Of a DNA stretch of 6,142 nt, positions 1-5,936 are shown piece by piece. The DNA comes from an uncultured Eubacteriales bacterium (GTDB lineage Bacteria > Bacillota > Clostridia > Oscillospirales > Acutalibacteraceae). The first letter of the stretch is position 1. Each line of letters opens with the position of its first letter. The translations under genes were made by a program, and so were the position numbers. Where the stretch lies: the NCBI GenBank assembly GCA_900320235.1, contig ONRO01000057.1:1-6142 (forward strand), written 5' to 3'. Under the pieces are notes generated by a model. It saw nothing but the letters and a program-made list of their open reading frames with translations, ran no database searches and had not been told where the DNA came from.

Positions 1-8
1 ATGTTTTA

Positions 9-1010
9 TCAGATATCCATATATTGTCTGTATTTAGGTATAATACCTGTTTTATCTTTACTCAGGCTGGCTCTTTTCTGAAATACACCCGGGAATGAGT
101 TTCCTTCTATTATAACAGGACCATTATCACTTATTCCTACATCCCAGCCAACATAGCCTACCTCCGGAACAACTTCAGCTGCTTTTTTTACAAGTTCGAC
201 AGCCTGATCAAACATCGGTACCTTAAAGCCTATTATTGAAGTTCCGGTTACAGGATGCTTTTCATATAATATATCTTCTTTATCGATTGCAGGAACTTCA
301 ACAATACCGTTGTCTTCAACAAATGTATACATTCCTCCGCTTGAGAAATTATCTACAACTCCGCCGTTACCTATCTTCAATATAGCCTGAAGGAAACAAC
401 CCTTGCCGTCCTTGCAGAAAGTGAACATTCTCATTGTATTGACTGAACGACTGTATAATACATTCATATCAGGATGCTGTGTGATAAAAGTTTCGATCAG
501 ATTCTGCTTTTTCTTTTTCAGACCCTCGTACAATGCATTCAGATCCTTATACTCTTCAGTATTATATTTTTCCACACCGATTCCGCCTATTCCATCAGCA
601 GGTTTTGCCATTATGACAGGGTGCTTTTTTGTGAATGCTTCAAATTCTTCAAAGCTTGTATTATCAAGATCAAGCCAGTCACGGTTCAGAAAATCATTGA
701 ATTTCTTATTGAATGTGATCTTATCATCAAATACATTCATGTATTCCTTGTTATTATATTTTATAATAATAGCATTGTTTTTGCCTCTTGTCAGGTAAGT
801 TGCTCTTTGTTCTTCATTAAGGTTATAAAACTCAAATTCCTGATAATCGTAATATCCTGCCTGATATTTCATTCCGCAATGAACCATATCCCTGACAACA
901 CCTACAAAAGATTTGTCACATTTTTTCGATACAGCTCCGGCGATTTTGAACATCTTGAAATAATTCATTTTCAAGATCCTGGCAAGCATATATGTTACTT
1001 TTCTTGACAC
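9..1010 (-). CDS. ATP-grasp protein, sugar-transfer-associated type
   Basis: This 333-residue cytoplasmic-looking protein has no signal peptide or clear membrane helix. The N-terminal half has the pattern EFEFYNLNEEQRATYLTRG (57-75) and FDDKITFNKKF (94-104), common in this family. The ATP-grasp fold follows: VIMAKPADGIGGIGV (132-146, ATP lysine and glycine-rich loop), LIETFI (171-176), NTMRMFTF (191-198), GNGGVVDNFSSGGM (214-227) and YVGWDVGI then VIIEGNSFPG (286-308, with Asp290, Glu302 and Asn304 as likely metal or ATP ligands). ATP-grasp enzymes join a carboxylate to an amine or thiol through an acyl phosphate. This subfamily is often found near polysaccharide genes, and its substrate is unknown. 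The 1008-1010 start is GTG with only a weak GGAT upstream; ATG at 987-989, or at 966-968 behind AGGA, are alternatives. It lies 58 nt beyond argF and past the hairpin, so co-transcription is uncertain. Confidence 0.85.
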   Translation of the reverse strand: MSRKVTYMLARILKMNYFKMFKIAGAVSKKCDKSFVGVVRDMVHCGMKYQAGYYDYQEFEFYNLNEEQRATYLTRGKNNAIIIKYNNKEYMNVFDDKITFNKKFNDFLNRDWLDLDNTSFEEFEAFTKKHPVIMAKPADGIGGIGVEKYNTEEYKDLNALYEGLKKKKQNLIETFITQHPDMNVLYSRSVNTMRMFTFCKDGKGCFLQAILKIGNGGVVDNFSSGGMYTFVEDNGIVEVPAIDKEDILYEKHPVTGTSIIGFKVPMFDQAVELVKKAAEVVPEVGYVGWDVGISDNGPVIIEGNSFPGVFQKRASLSKDKTGIIPKYRQYMDI

Positions 1011-1038
1011 AACATCACATCCGAATAATATTATTTTT

Positions 1039-1057
1039 GCCCCGCATCAAGCGGGGC
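1039..1057 (-). terminator. GC-rich terminator-like hairpin after argF
   Basis: A perfect 7-bp stem, GCCCCGC (1039-1045) and GCGGGGC (1051-1057), with a 5-nt loop, begins 12 nt beyond the argF stop. It is the expected place for the end of the arg operon. In the minus-strand RNA the stem is followed by AAAAAUAAUAUUAUU, which lacks an immediate U run. In the plus-strand RNA it is followed by UAUAUAUUUUAUC, which looks more like a terminator tail, yet no plus-strand gene ends here. It may be a weak or bidirectional terminator, or a stabilising 3' hairpin that allows read-through into the next gene. The stem is certain; termination on the minus strand is inferred. Confidence 0.6.
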
Positions 1058-1068
1058 TATATATTTTA

Positions 1069-1980
1069 TCAGTTATCTGTAAGGCATTTTACCATAACGG
1101 CCTTCTGAGCATGAAGTCTGTTTTCTGCTTCTTCAAATATCTCATCTGCATGAGCTTCAAAGACTTCTTCTGTTATTTCCTCGCCCCTGTGTGCCGGCAG
1201 ACAATGCTGTACCATTGCATCAGGCTTTGCAAGTGACATAAGCTCTGCATTTATCTGATATCCGTCAAATGCCTTTTTGCGCTTCTCTGCTTCGCCTTCC
1301 TGTCCCATTGATGCCCATACATCAGTAATTACTACATCTGCATCAACAACTGCTTTATCAGGAGTGCGGTACATAGCAAACTTATCACCGTATTCCTTTG
1401 CGAATTCAAGGACCTTTGCGTCAGGCTCATATCCTTCAGGACATGCAACAGAGATTGACATTCCTGTTTTCAGAGCGCCGACAATAAGCGAATTCATCAT
1501 ATTGTTTCCGTCACCAATGAATGCCATTTTAAGACCTGAAAGCTTTCCCTTGAACTCACGGATTGTCATAAGATCAGCAAGTATCTGACAGGGATGGCAG
1601 AAATCAGTAAGTCCGTTGATGATCGGAATACTTCCATAATTTGCGAGATCCTCTACTTCCTTCTGCTCAAAGGTACGGATCATTATTCCATCGAGGTAAC
1701 GAGACAGAACTCTTGCTGTATCCTGTACAGGCTCACCTCTTCCGATCTGCATATCCTTTGATGAAAGAAATATCGGCTGTCCGCCAAGCTGGTACATGCC
1801 AACCTCAAAGGAAACTCTTGTTCTTGTTGATGCCTTTTCAAAAATAAGTCCGAGAGATTTTCCTTCAAGATGCTTATGAGCAATTCCATGCTTCTGCTCA
1901 TATTTAAGCTGATCTGCGAGATTCAATATCTCAATTACTTCCTCAGAAGTAAGATCAAGCATTTTTAGTAAATGTTTCAT
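1069..1980 (-). CDS. argF: Ornithine carbamoyltransferase
   Basis: ArgF joins carbamoyl phosphate and ornithine to give citrulline in the cytoplasm. From ATG at 1978-1980 the protein has 303 residues, a normal length; the frame is open to 2022 but the ribosome binding site lies inside that extension. Motifs in order are EKASTRTRVSFE (48-59, carbamoyl phosphate loop STRTR 51-55), SSKDMQIGRGEP (73-84), FCHPCQILADL (127-137), FIGDGNNMMNS (154-164), TDVWASMGQE (219-228, the SMG ornithine loop), HCLPAHRGEEI (259-269, reactive Cys260) and AENRLHAQKAVM (285-296). HPCQ, SMG and HCLP together mark ornithine as the substrate, as opposed to aspartate, acetylornithine or putrescine. An anabolic role is inferred from the operon, as no arcA or arcC is nearby. 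It is the last arg gene here and is followed by a GC-rich hairpin. Confidence 0.97.
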   Translation of the reverse strand: MKHLLKMLDLTSEEVIEILNLADQLKYEQKHGIAHKHLEGKSLGLIFEKASTRTRVSFEVGMYQLGGQPIFLSSKDMQIGRGEPVQDTARVLSRYLDGIMIRTFEQKEVEDLANYGSIPIINGLTDFCHPCQILADLMTIREFKGKLSGLKMAFIGDGNNMMNSLIVGALKTGMSISVACPEGYEPDAKVLEFAKEYGDKFAMYRTPDKAVVDADVVITDVWASMGQEGEAEKRKKAFDGYQINAELMSLAKPDAMVQHCLPAHRGEEITEEVFEAHADEIFEEAENRLHAQKAVMVKCLTDN

Positions 1981-1987
1981 ATTTCTG

Positions 1988-1993
1988 ACCTCC
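1988..1993 (-). promoter_or_regulatory. Shine-Dalgarno site choosing the argF start
   Basis: The minus strand reads GGAGGT here, 7 nt before ATG at 1978-1980. An in-frame TTG at 2020-2022 would add 14 residues but has no binding site, and the GGAGGT would lie inside the extended coding region. The shorter argF is clearly preferred. Confidence 0.88.
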
Positions 1994-2042
1994 AGATTAT
2001 ATTTTCCATTGCTGATATGCAACGGTTATTTCTTGTTTAATA

Positions 2043-3218
2043 TCACATAGCCATGACTCTGCCAAGTATTTCAATACCCTTATCTATCTCATCAACAGTA
2101 ATATTAAGCGGCGGAAGAAGTCTGAGAAGATCCTTAGCTGTAAGTATCAGCAAACCGTTTTCTACACATTTTGCTGCTATTTCCTTTGCGTTGTTTTTCT
2201 CAGTTACGATACCTATCATCATTCCCTTTCCCCTGATTTCCCTGACATTCGGAAGTGCGGAAAGTTTTTCTCTGATATAGTCACCCTTTTTGTTCACTTC
2301 TTCAAGGAATTCTTTTGTTGTAACCCTTGAAAGAACCTCTTTTGCAGCTGCACACGCTATCGGATTTCCGCCGAAAGTTGTACCATGTGTGCCGGGTGTC
2401 ATTACGTCTGAAAGTTTCTTACTGCAGATGCAGGCACCGATCGGAACACCGCCTCCAAGTCCTTTTGCAGAAGTAACCACATCAGGTTTTATTCCATATT
2501 GCTCATAGCAGTAAACAGTACCAGTTCTTGACATACCTGTCTGTACTTCATCTATCATCAGAAGAATATCCTTCTCAGCACAAAGGTTTGCAGCAGCTGA
2601 AACAAATTCTTCTGACAGCGGCATTACACCGCCTTCACCCTGCACAAGCTCTATGAATACTGCACAAACATCGTCATCAATTTTACTTTCAAGATCATTG
2701 ATATCATTTGCTTTTACATAATCAAAGCCTTCGGTGAACGGGAAGAAGAAATTATGAAATACATCCTGTCCGGTAGCAGCAAGTGTTGTAACAGTCCTGC
2801 CATGAAATGAATTGACAAGAGTAAGTATCTTCTGTCTGCCCTTACCGTATTTGTCGAAACTGTATTTCCTTGCAATTTTTATGGCACATTCATTTGCCTC
2901 TGCACCGCTGTTGCATAGAAAAACCTTATCCATTCCGGTGAGGTCGCAAAGCTTCTTTGAAACCTCAGTCTGAAGCGGTGAATAATAAAGATTTGAGATA
3001 TGCTGTATAGTTGCTGCCTGTGAAGCTACCGCCTTTACCCATCCTTCGTCGCTGTAACCAAGGCAATTTACACCTATACCACTTGTAAAGTCAATATATT
3101 CCTTCCCTGTTTCATCCTTCGCTTTTGCACCCTTACCGCTTACAATAGCTGTTTGAAAACGTCCATAGGTGTGCATCATGTAATTTTGTTCATCGTTTTT
3201 TATTTCCTCAAAGGTCAT
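2043..3218 (-). CDS. argD: Acetylornithine aminotransferase
   Basis: ArgD is a cytoplasmic pyridoxal phosphate enzyme of aminotransferase class III. It converts N-acetylglutamate semialdehyde and glutamate to N-acetylornithine and 2-oxoglutarate. At 391 residues it has the usual length. Visible motifs are DFTSGIGVNCLGY (43-55), CNSGAEANE (102-110, phosphate cup), NSFHGRT (136-142), FIELVQGEGG (188-197), MIDEVQTGMSRTG (221-233, Asp223 for the pyridine nitrogen), SAKGLGGGVPIGA (250-262, Lys252 as Schiff-base lysine) and GTHGTTFGGNP (276-286). ATG at 3216-3218 follows GAGGTG at 9-10 nt. Related ornithine and succinylornithine aminotransferases share these motifs; the arg context favours acetylornithine. 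The stop is 62 nt before the argF start, and no terminator is seen in that gap. Confidence 0.96.
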   Translation of the reverse strand: MTFEEIKNDEQNYMMHTYGRFQTAIVSGKGAKAKDETGKEYIDFTSGIGVNCLGYSDEGWVKAVASQAATIQHISNLYYSPLQTEVSKKLCDLTGMDKVFLCNSGAEANECAIKIARKYSFDKYGKGRQKILTLVNSFHGRTVTTLAATGQDVFHNFFFPFTEGFDYVKANDINDLESKIDDDVCAVFIELVQGEGGVMPLSEEFVSAAANLCAEKDILLMIDEVQTGMSRTGTVYCYEQYGIKPDVVTSAKGLGGGVPIGACICSKKLSDVMTPGTHGTTFGGNPIACAAAKEVLSRVTTKEFLEEVNKKGDYIREKLSALPNVREIRGKGMMIGIVTEKNNAKEIAAKCVENGLLILTAKDLLRLLPPLNITVDEIDKGIEILGRVMAM

Positions 3219-3269
3219 TTTCTTTTACACCTCTTTATTTTCTTTTTGTTGCTGAAATACCGGTATGTT

Positions 3270-3695
3270 TTATATCTGAACGTTGAATACTATATACATA
3301 ACAATACCGGCAAGTGCAAGAAGAGCAATGGTCAGTGATACCATTGATTTCTGAAAGTCAGAGCGTCTTTCTATATAATAGAAATCAGGGTCCTTTGGAT
3401 CACAGAAAACATCAATTTCATCGCCAAGATCATAATTCGGAATCCGGCTTAGCTTTGCTTTTTTTCTGTAAAGCTTTCCATCAACTGTATATTCATATAC
3501 ACGGTATGGCTTCGGACCTTCTCCGGGACCATCATCTTCATTTACAATTTCTGCAACTACTCCCTGTACACAAAGCGTACATCTTTGTTTCAGGATTTTT
3601 GCTTTTTTATATAGCCGAAAGGATACATAGAACATTATTAAACTAGTTATGCTAAGGAGTATAATTCCAATTATTGTATTTGTATCAATTTTCAT
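3270..3695 (-). CDS. Small two-helix membrane protein, DUF3592-like, inside the arg operon
   Basis: This 141-residue protein has a hydrophobic helix at about 7-28, a soluble middle part and a second helix at about 118-139. Basic residues after helix 1 (RLYKKAK) and before helix 2 (ERRSDFQK) suggest, by the positive-inside rule, that the middle part is cytoplasmic. That part has a beta-rich pattern: QGVVAEIV, VYEYTVDGKLYRKKA, then GDEIDVFCDPKDPDFYYIE. The 'GD-x-(I/V)-x-V then DP-x-x-P' ending is typical of DUF3592 proteins, whose function is unknown. A CxxC pair (C39, C42) sits just after helix 1. ATG at 3693-3695 is preceded by AGAGG (3703-3707) at 7 nt. It lies 26 nt after argB and 51 nt before argD on the same strand, so it is very likely co-transcribed. 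None of its features suggest an enzyme of arginine synthesis. A role in export or regulation would be a guess. Confidence 0.85.
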   Translation of the reverse strand: MKIDTNTIIGIILLSITSLIMFYVSFRLYKKAKILKQRCTLCVQGVVAEIVNEDDGPGEGPKPYRVYEYTVDGKLYRKKAKLSRIPNYDLGDEIDVFCDPKDPDFYYIERRSDFQKSMVSLTIALLALAGIVMYIVFNVQI

Positions 3696-3721
3696 AATAC
3701 TGCCTCTCAGTTCAACAAATA

Positions 3722-4582
3722 TTAATAGAACATTGTTCCTATTCCTTCGTCCGAGAACATTTCAATAAGGATAGAATGTGGTATTCTTCCGTCAATGATA
3801 TGTGCTCTTTTTACGCCTCGTCTTACTGCTTCAACACAACAATCAATTTTTGGAATCATTCCACCGGAAATAATACCTTCTCTTTTCAGGGACGGAACCT
3901 CGCTGACATTTACAACCGGGATGAGGGTATCTTCATCATCCTTATTTTTGAGAAGACCCTTTATATCCGTCATCAGTATCAGCTTAACCGCTTTTAGCTC
4001 TGCTGCTATTCTTGCGGCTGCAAGATCTGCATTGATATTATATACTGAACCGTTATATCCGCCTGCTATTGTCGAGATGATCGGGATATATCCATTATCT
4101 GTTGCATCAGTAATAACACCGGTATTAACTTCGATTATCTCTCCGACAAATCCGAGATCTTCAGACGAGATAACCTTTTCTGCCATTATCATTCTTCCGT
4201 CAAGTCCGCATAATCCGATAGCCTTGCCGCTGTGCTGTTCAAGAAGCTGAACCAGCGTTTTATTTACTTTTCCTGCAAGAACCATCTGTACAACGTCTAT
4301 TGTCTCTTCATCAGTTACACGAAGTCCGTTGATAAATTTGCTTTCTTTTCCGATTTTATTAAGCATCTGGCTTATCTCAGGACCGCCGCCGTGTACAAGC
4401 ACGACATTTATTCCGACAAGCTGAAGAAGGACAATATCACTCATTACTGCATCTTTCAGCTCATCATTTATCATAGCATTTCCGCCGTATTTGATTACGA
4501 TCGTCTGACCTGCCCATCTCTGAATATAAGGAAGTGCCTGAATAAGAATATTGGCACGATCCTGATCTGCGATATTATGCAT
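3722..4582 (-). CDS. argB: Acetylglutamate kinase, arginine-sensitive type
   Basis: ArgB phosphorylates the gamma-carboxyl of N-acetylglutamate with ATP, the usual controlled step when ArgJ recycles acetyl groups. From the chosen ATG the protein has 286 residues, normal for the family. The frame stays open up to 4636, but those 18 extra residues overlap argJ and lack a good ribosome binding site. Amino acid kinase motifs include IKYGGNAM (30-37, phosphate-binding lysine and glycines), VHGGGPEI (63-70, substrate loop), YNINADLAA (181-189), LMTDIKGL (203-210) and SGGMIPKI (239-246, with the ATP-site lysine). The first 25 residues form a predicted helix (ANILIQALPYIQRW) ahead of the kinase fold. 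This matches the N-terminal helix that builds ring hexamers in arginine-inhibited enzymes and is absent from the E. coli type. Feedback inhibition by arginine is inferred from this. The downstream membrane gene starts 26 nt after the stop. Confidence 0.96.
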   Translation of the reverse strand: MHNIADQDRANILIQALPYIQRWAGQTIVIKYGGNAMINDELKDAVMSDIVLLQLVGINVVLVHGGGPEISQMLNKIGKESKFINGLRVTDEETIDVVQMVLAGKVNKTLVQLLEQHSGKAIGLCGLDGRMIMAEKVISSEDLGFVGEIIEVNTGVITDATDNGYIPIISTIAGGYNGSVYNINADLAAARIAAELKAVKLILMTDIKGLLKNKDDEDTLIPVVNVSEVPSLKREGIISGGMIPKIDCCVEAVRRGVKRAHIIDGRIPHSILIEMFSDEGIGTMFY

Positions 4583-4591
4583 GTTTTCCAA

Positions 4592-4597
4592 CTCCCT
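4592..4597 (-). promoter_or_regulatory. Shine-Dalgarno site choosing the downstream argB start
   Basis: The minus strand reads AGGGAG here, one base after the argJ stop codon, followed by 9 nt and ATG at 4580-4582. The longer in-frame candidates (ATG at 4618 and others up to 4636) lie inside argJ and have no comparable site. The shorter argB is therefore preferred. Confidence 0.8.
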
Positions 4598-4598
4598 G

Positions 4599-5825
4599 TT
4601 ATGTTCTGTAATCTCCATTGATCTTGACATAATCATATGTCAGGTCACATCCGTAGGCTTCAGCATAATAATCTCCGTCGCCAAGCTCTACGATAATATC
4701 TATCTCGTCAAGAACAAGTATTTCTTTTGCAATTTCCTCTGAAAAATCTATTCCGGCACCGTTTTTGCATACATCTATTCTACCTGCTGCTGAGGAGAAT
4801 GAAACATTTACCTTATGCACATCTACTTCACAGCCCGAATAACCTATAGCACAAAGAACACGTCCCCAGTTTGCATCTGCACCAAACATTGCAGCCTTGA
4901 GAAGACTTGAACATATTACTGATTTTGCAATTCCCTTGGCATCCTTTTCTGTCTTTGCTCCGCTGACTTTACATACAAGAAGTTTTGTTGCTCCCTCTCC
5001 GTCCTTTGCCATCATTCTTGAAAGCTCTTTACAAACAACTGTGAGTGCCTCTGTAAATTCATTAAGCTCCTGACCCTCAGTCATAATTTCATCATTCCCG
5101 GCAAGACCTGAAGCCAATACAGAAAGCATATCATTTGTTGAAGTATCTCCGTCGATGCTTATCATATTAAAGCTGTCATTTGCTGCCTGTTTTACAGCTT
5201 TCTGAATCATCTCAGAAGAAATTGCAGCATCTGTTGTCACAAAGCATAACATTGTTGCCATATTCGGATGTATCATTCCGCTGCCTTTTGAAATACCGCC
5301 AATTCTTACTGTCTTTCCGCCGATAGTTGTTTCAATTGCAAACTCTTTTTTTATCGTATCGGTAGTCATTATTGCTTCTGCGCAATTTGTTGCTCCCTGT
5401 GAGTCATCTGAAAGTTCCTTCACTATGGGAGTCATTGCCTGCTCTATTGGCTCGATGGGAAGTCTCTGCCCGATTACTCCTGTTGATGCTACAATAACAT
5501 CCTCGGCTGCAATTCCAAGTTCATCAGCTGCAAGCTCGCACATTTTCCATGCCTTTATATCTCCGTCTGCATTACAGGTATTCGCATTTCCGCTGTTTGC
5601 TATTACCGCCTGTGCATATCCGTCTGCAAGATTTTTCCTGCATATTGTTATCGGTGAGCTTTGCACAAGATTTGTTGTATATACAGCAGCTGCAGTACAT
5701 TTTGTTTCGCAGAAAATAAGTCCGAGATCACGCTTTGATTTATTCTTTCTGATTCCGCAGTGTATTCCCGCTGCTTTGAATCCCTTTGCTGCTGTAACTG
5801 AACCTTCTATTACTTTATAATTCAA
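4599..5825 (-). CDS. argJ: Bifunctional glutamate N-acetyltransferase / ornithine acetyltransferase
   Basis: ArgJ moves the acetyl group from N-acetylornithine to glutamate, giving ornithine and N-acetylglutamate. This makes the acetylated pathway cyclic; many family members also use acetyl-CoA. The 408-residue length is normal. Family motifs visible in order are ANSGNAN (76-82), the STGVIG oxyanion-hole region (114-119), GGISKGSGMIHP (176-187), SIDGDTSTND (223-232), KDGEGATK (274-281), ADANWGR (316-322) and the C-terminal YGCDLTYDYVKIN to YRT. The MATML motif places the self-cleavage site between Ala190 and Thr191. Thr191 would become the N-terminal nucleophile of the beta chain, so alpha and beta chains form from one precursor. 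Translation starts at TTG, set by a strong AGGAGGG site. The stop lies 16 nt before the preferred argB start, which suggests translational coupling. Whether acetyl-CoA is also used cannot be read from sequence. Confidence 0.97.
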   Translation of the reverse strand: MNYKVIEGSVTAAKGFKAAGIHCGIRKNKSKRDLGLIFCETKCTAAAVYTTNLVQSSPITICRKNLADGYAQAVIANSGNANTCNADGDIKAWKMCELAADELGIAAEDVIVASTGVIGQRLPIEPIEQAMTPIVKELSDDSQGATNCAEAIMTTDTIKKEFAIETTIGGKTVRIGGISKGSGMIHPNMATMLCFVTTDAAISSEMIQKAVKQAANDSFNMISIDGDTSTNDMLSVLASGLAGNDEIMTEGQELNEFTEALTVVCKELSRMMAKDGEGATKLLVCKVSGAKTEKDAKGIAKSVICSSLLKAAMFGADANWGRVLCAIGYSGCEVDVHKVNVSFSSAAGRIDVCKNGAGIDFSEEIAKEILVLDEIDIIVELGDGDYYAEAYGCDLTYDYVKINGDYRT

Positions 5826-5832
5826 TATTATT

Positions 5833-5839
5833 CCCTCCT
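5833..5839 (-). promoter_or_regulatory. Strong Shine-Dalgarno site that fixes the TTG start of argJ
   Basis: The minus strand reads AGGAGGG here, followed by 7 nt (AATAATA) and then TTG at 5823-5825. This is near-perfect complementarity to the 16S tail at ideal spacing, and no in-frame ATG lies nearby. It therefore supports the rare TTG codon as the true start. Confidence 0.88.
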
Positions 5840-5842
5840 AAT

Positions 5843-5862
5843 TCCGGATGCTTTGATCCGGA
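5843..5862 (-). other. Hairpin just upstream of the argJ ribosome binding site
   Basis: A perfect 7-bp inverted repeat, TCCGGAT (5843-5849) and ATCCGGA (5856-5862), with a 6-nt loop. In the mRNA it ends 3 nt before the argJ Shine-Dalgarno sequence. No run of U follows, so it is not an intrinsic terminator. Its placement suggests a role in holding the binding site open, or a 5' end stabiliser after processing of the argC-argJ message. It could also be a chance repeat, although 7 of 7 pairs with four G-C pairs make that less likely. Confidence 0.5.
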
Positions 5863-5903
5863 CTGTGCAAGGATTAATTATTCCTCGCATTAAAGTAACA
5901 AAT

Positions 5904-5936
5904 ATTCTGAATATGAAATCCTGATTTCATCAGAAT
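5904..5936 (-). other. Imperfect hairpin over the argC stop codon
   Basis: Inverted repeat in two blocks: ATTCTG (5904-5909) pairs with CAGAAT (5931-5936), and ATGAAAT (5913-5919) pairs with ATTTCAT (5924-5930). There is a 4-nt loop, CCTG, and a 3-nt bulge at 5910-5912. In the minus-strand RNA it starts in the last codons of argC and covers the TGA stop. The stem is AT-rich, and what follows (AUUUGUUACUUUAA) is only moderately U-rich, so it is not a convincing terminator. It could act as an mRNA stability or processing element between argC and argJ. The pairing is seen directly; the role is inferred. Confidence 0.5.

Noticed and set aside
403..1007. Plus-strand open frames of 131 and 177 codons across the ATP-grasp gene
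   Set aside because: They lie antisense to a gene with clear domain motifs, are rich in Phe, Ile, Ser and Cys as expected of shadow frames, and show no ribosome binding site or family motif.
1011..1038. Possible promoter for the ATP-grasp gene (TTGATG in the hairpin and TAATATTATT)
   Set aside because: Spacing between the boxes is 11-14 nt for the better -10 candidates; at 17 nt the -10 match is poor. The AT-rich stretch alone does not support a promoter.
1981..2042. ArgR operator or promoter in the argD-argF gap
   Set aside because: Only a weak TTGC-N6-GCAA repeat is present and no paired 18-bp ARG-box-like sites are visible. The gap looks like a simple intercistronic spacer.
3257..3266. 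Perfect 10-bp palindrome ATACCGGTAT between the membrane gene and argD
   Set aside because: It is short, stands alone and does not resemble an ArgR operator. A similar half (AATACCGG) recurs about 40 nt away inside the coding region, but that is not enough to call an operator.
3795..4250. Plus-strand open frame of 151 codons opposite argB
   Set aside because: It is antisense to conserved kinase codons. Its Ser/Ile/Pro-rich composition is that of a complementary shadow, with no start context.
5425..5820. Plus-strand open frame of 131 codons opposite the argJ N-terminal half
   Set aside because: Antisense shadow of well-conserved argJ; the Ala/Ser/Ile-rich translation matches no recognised protein.
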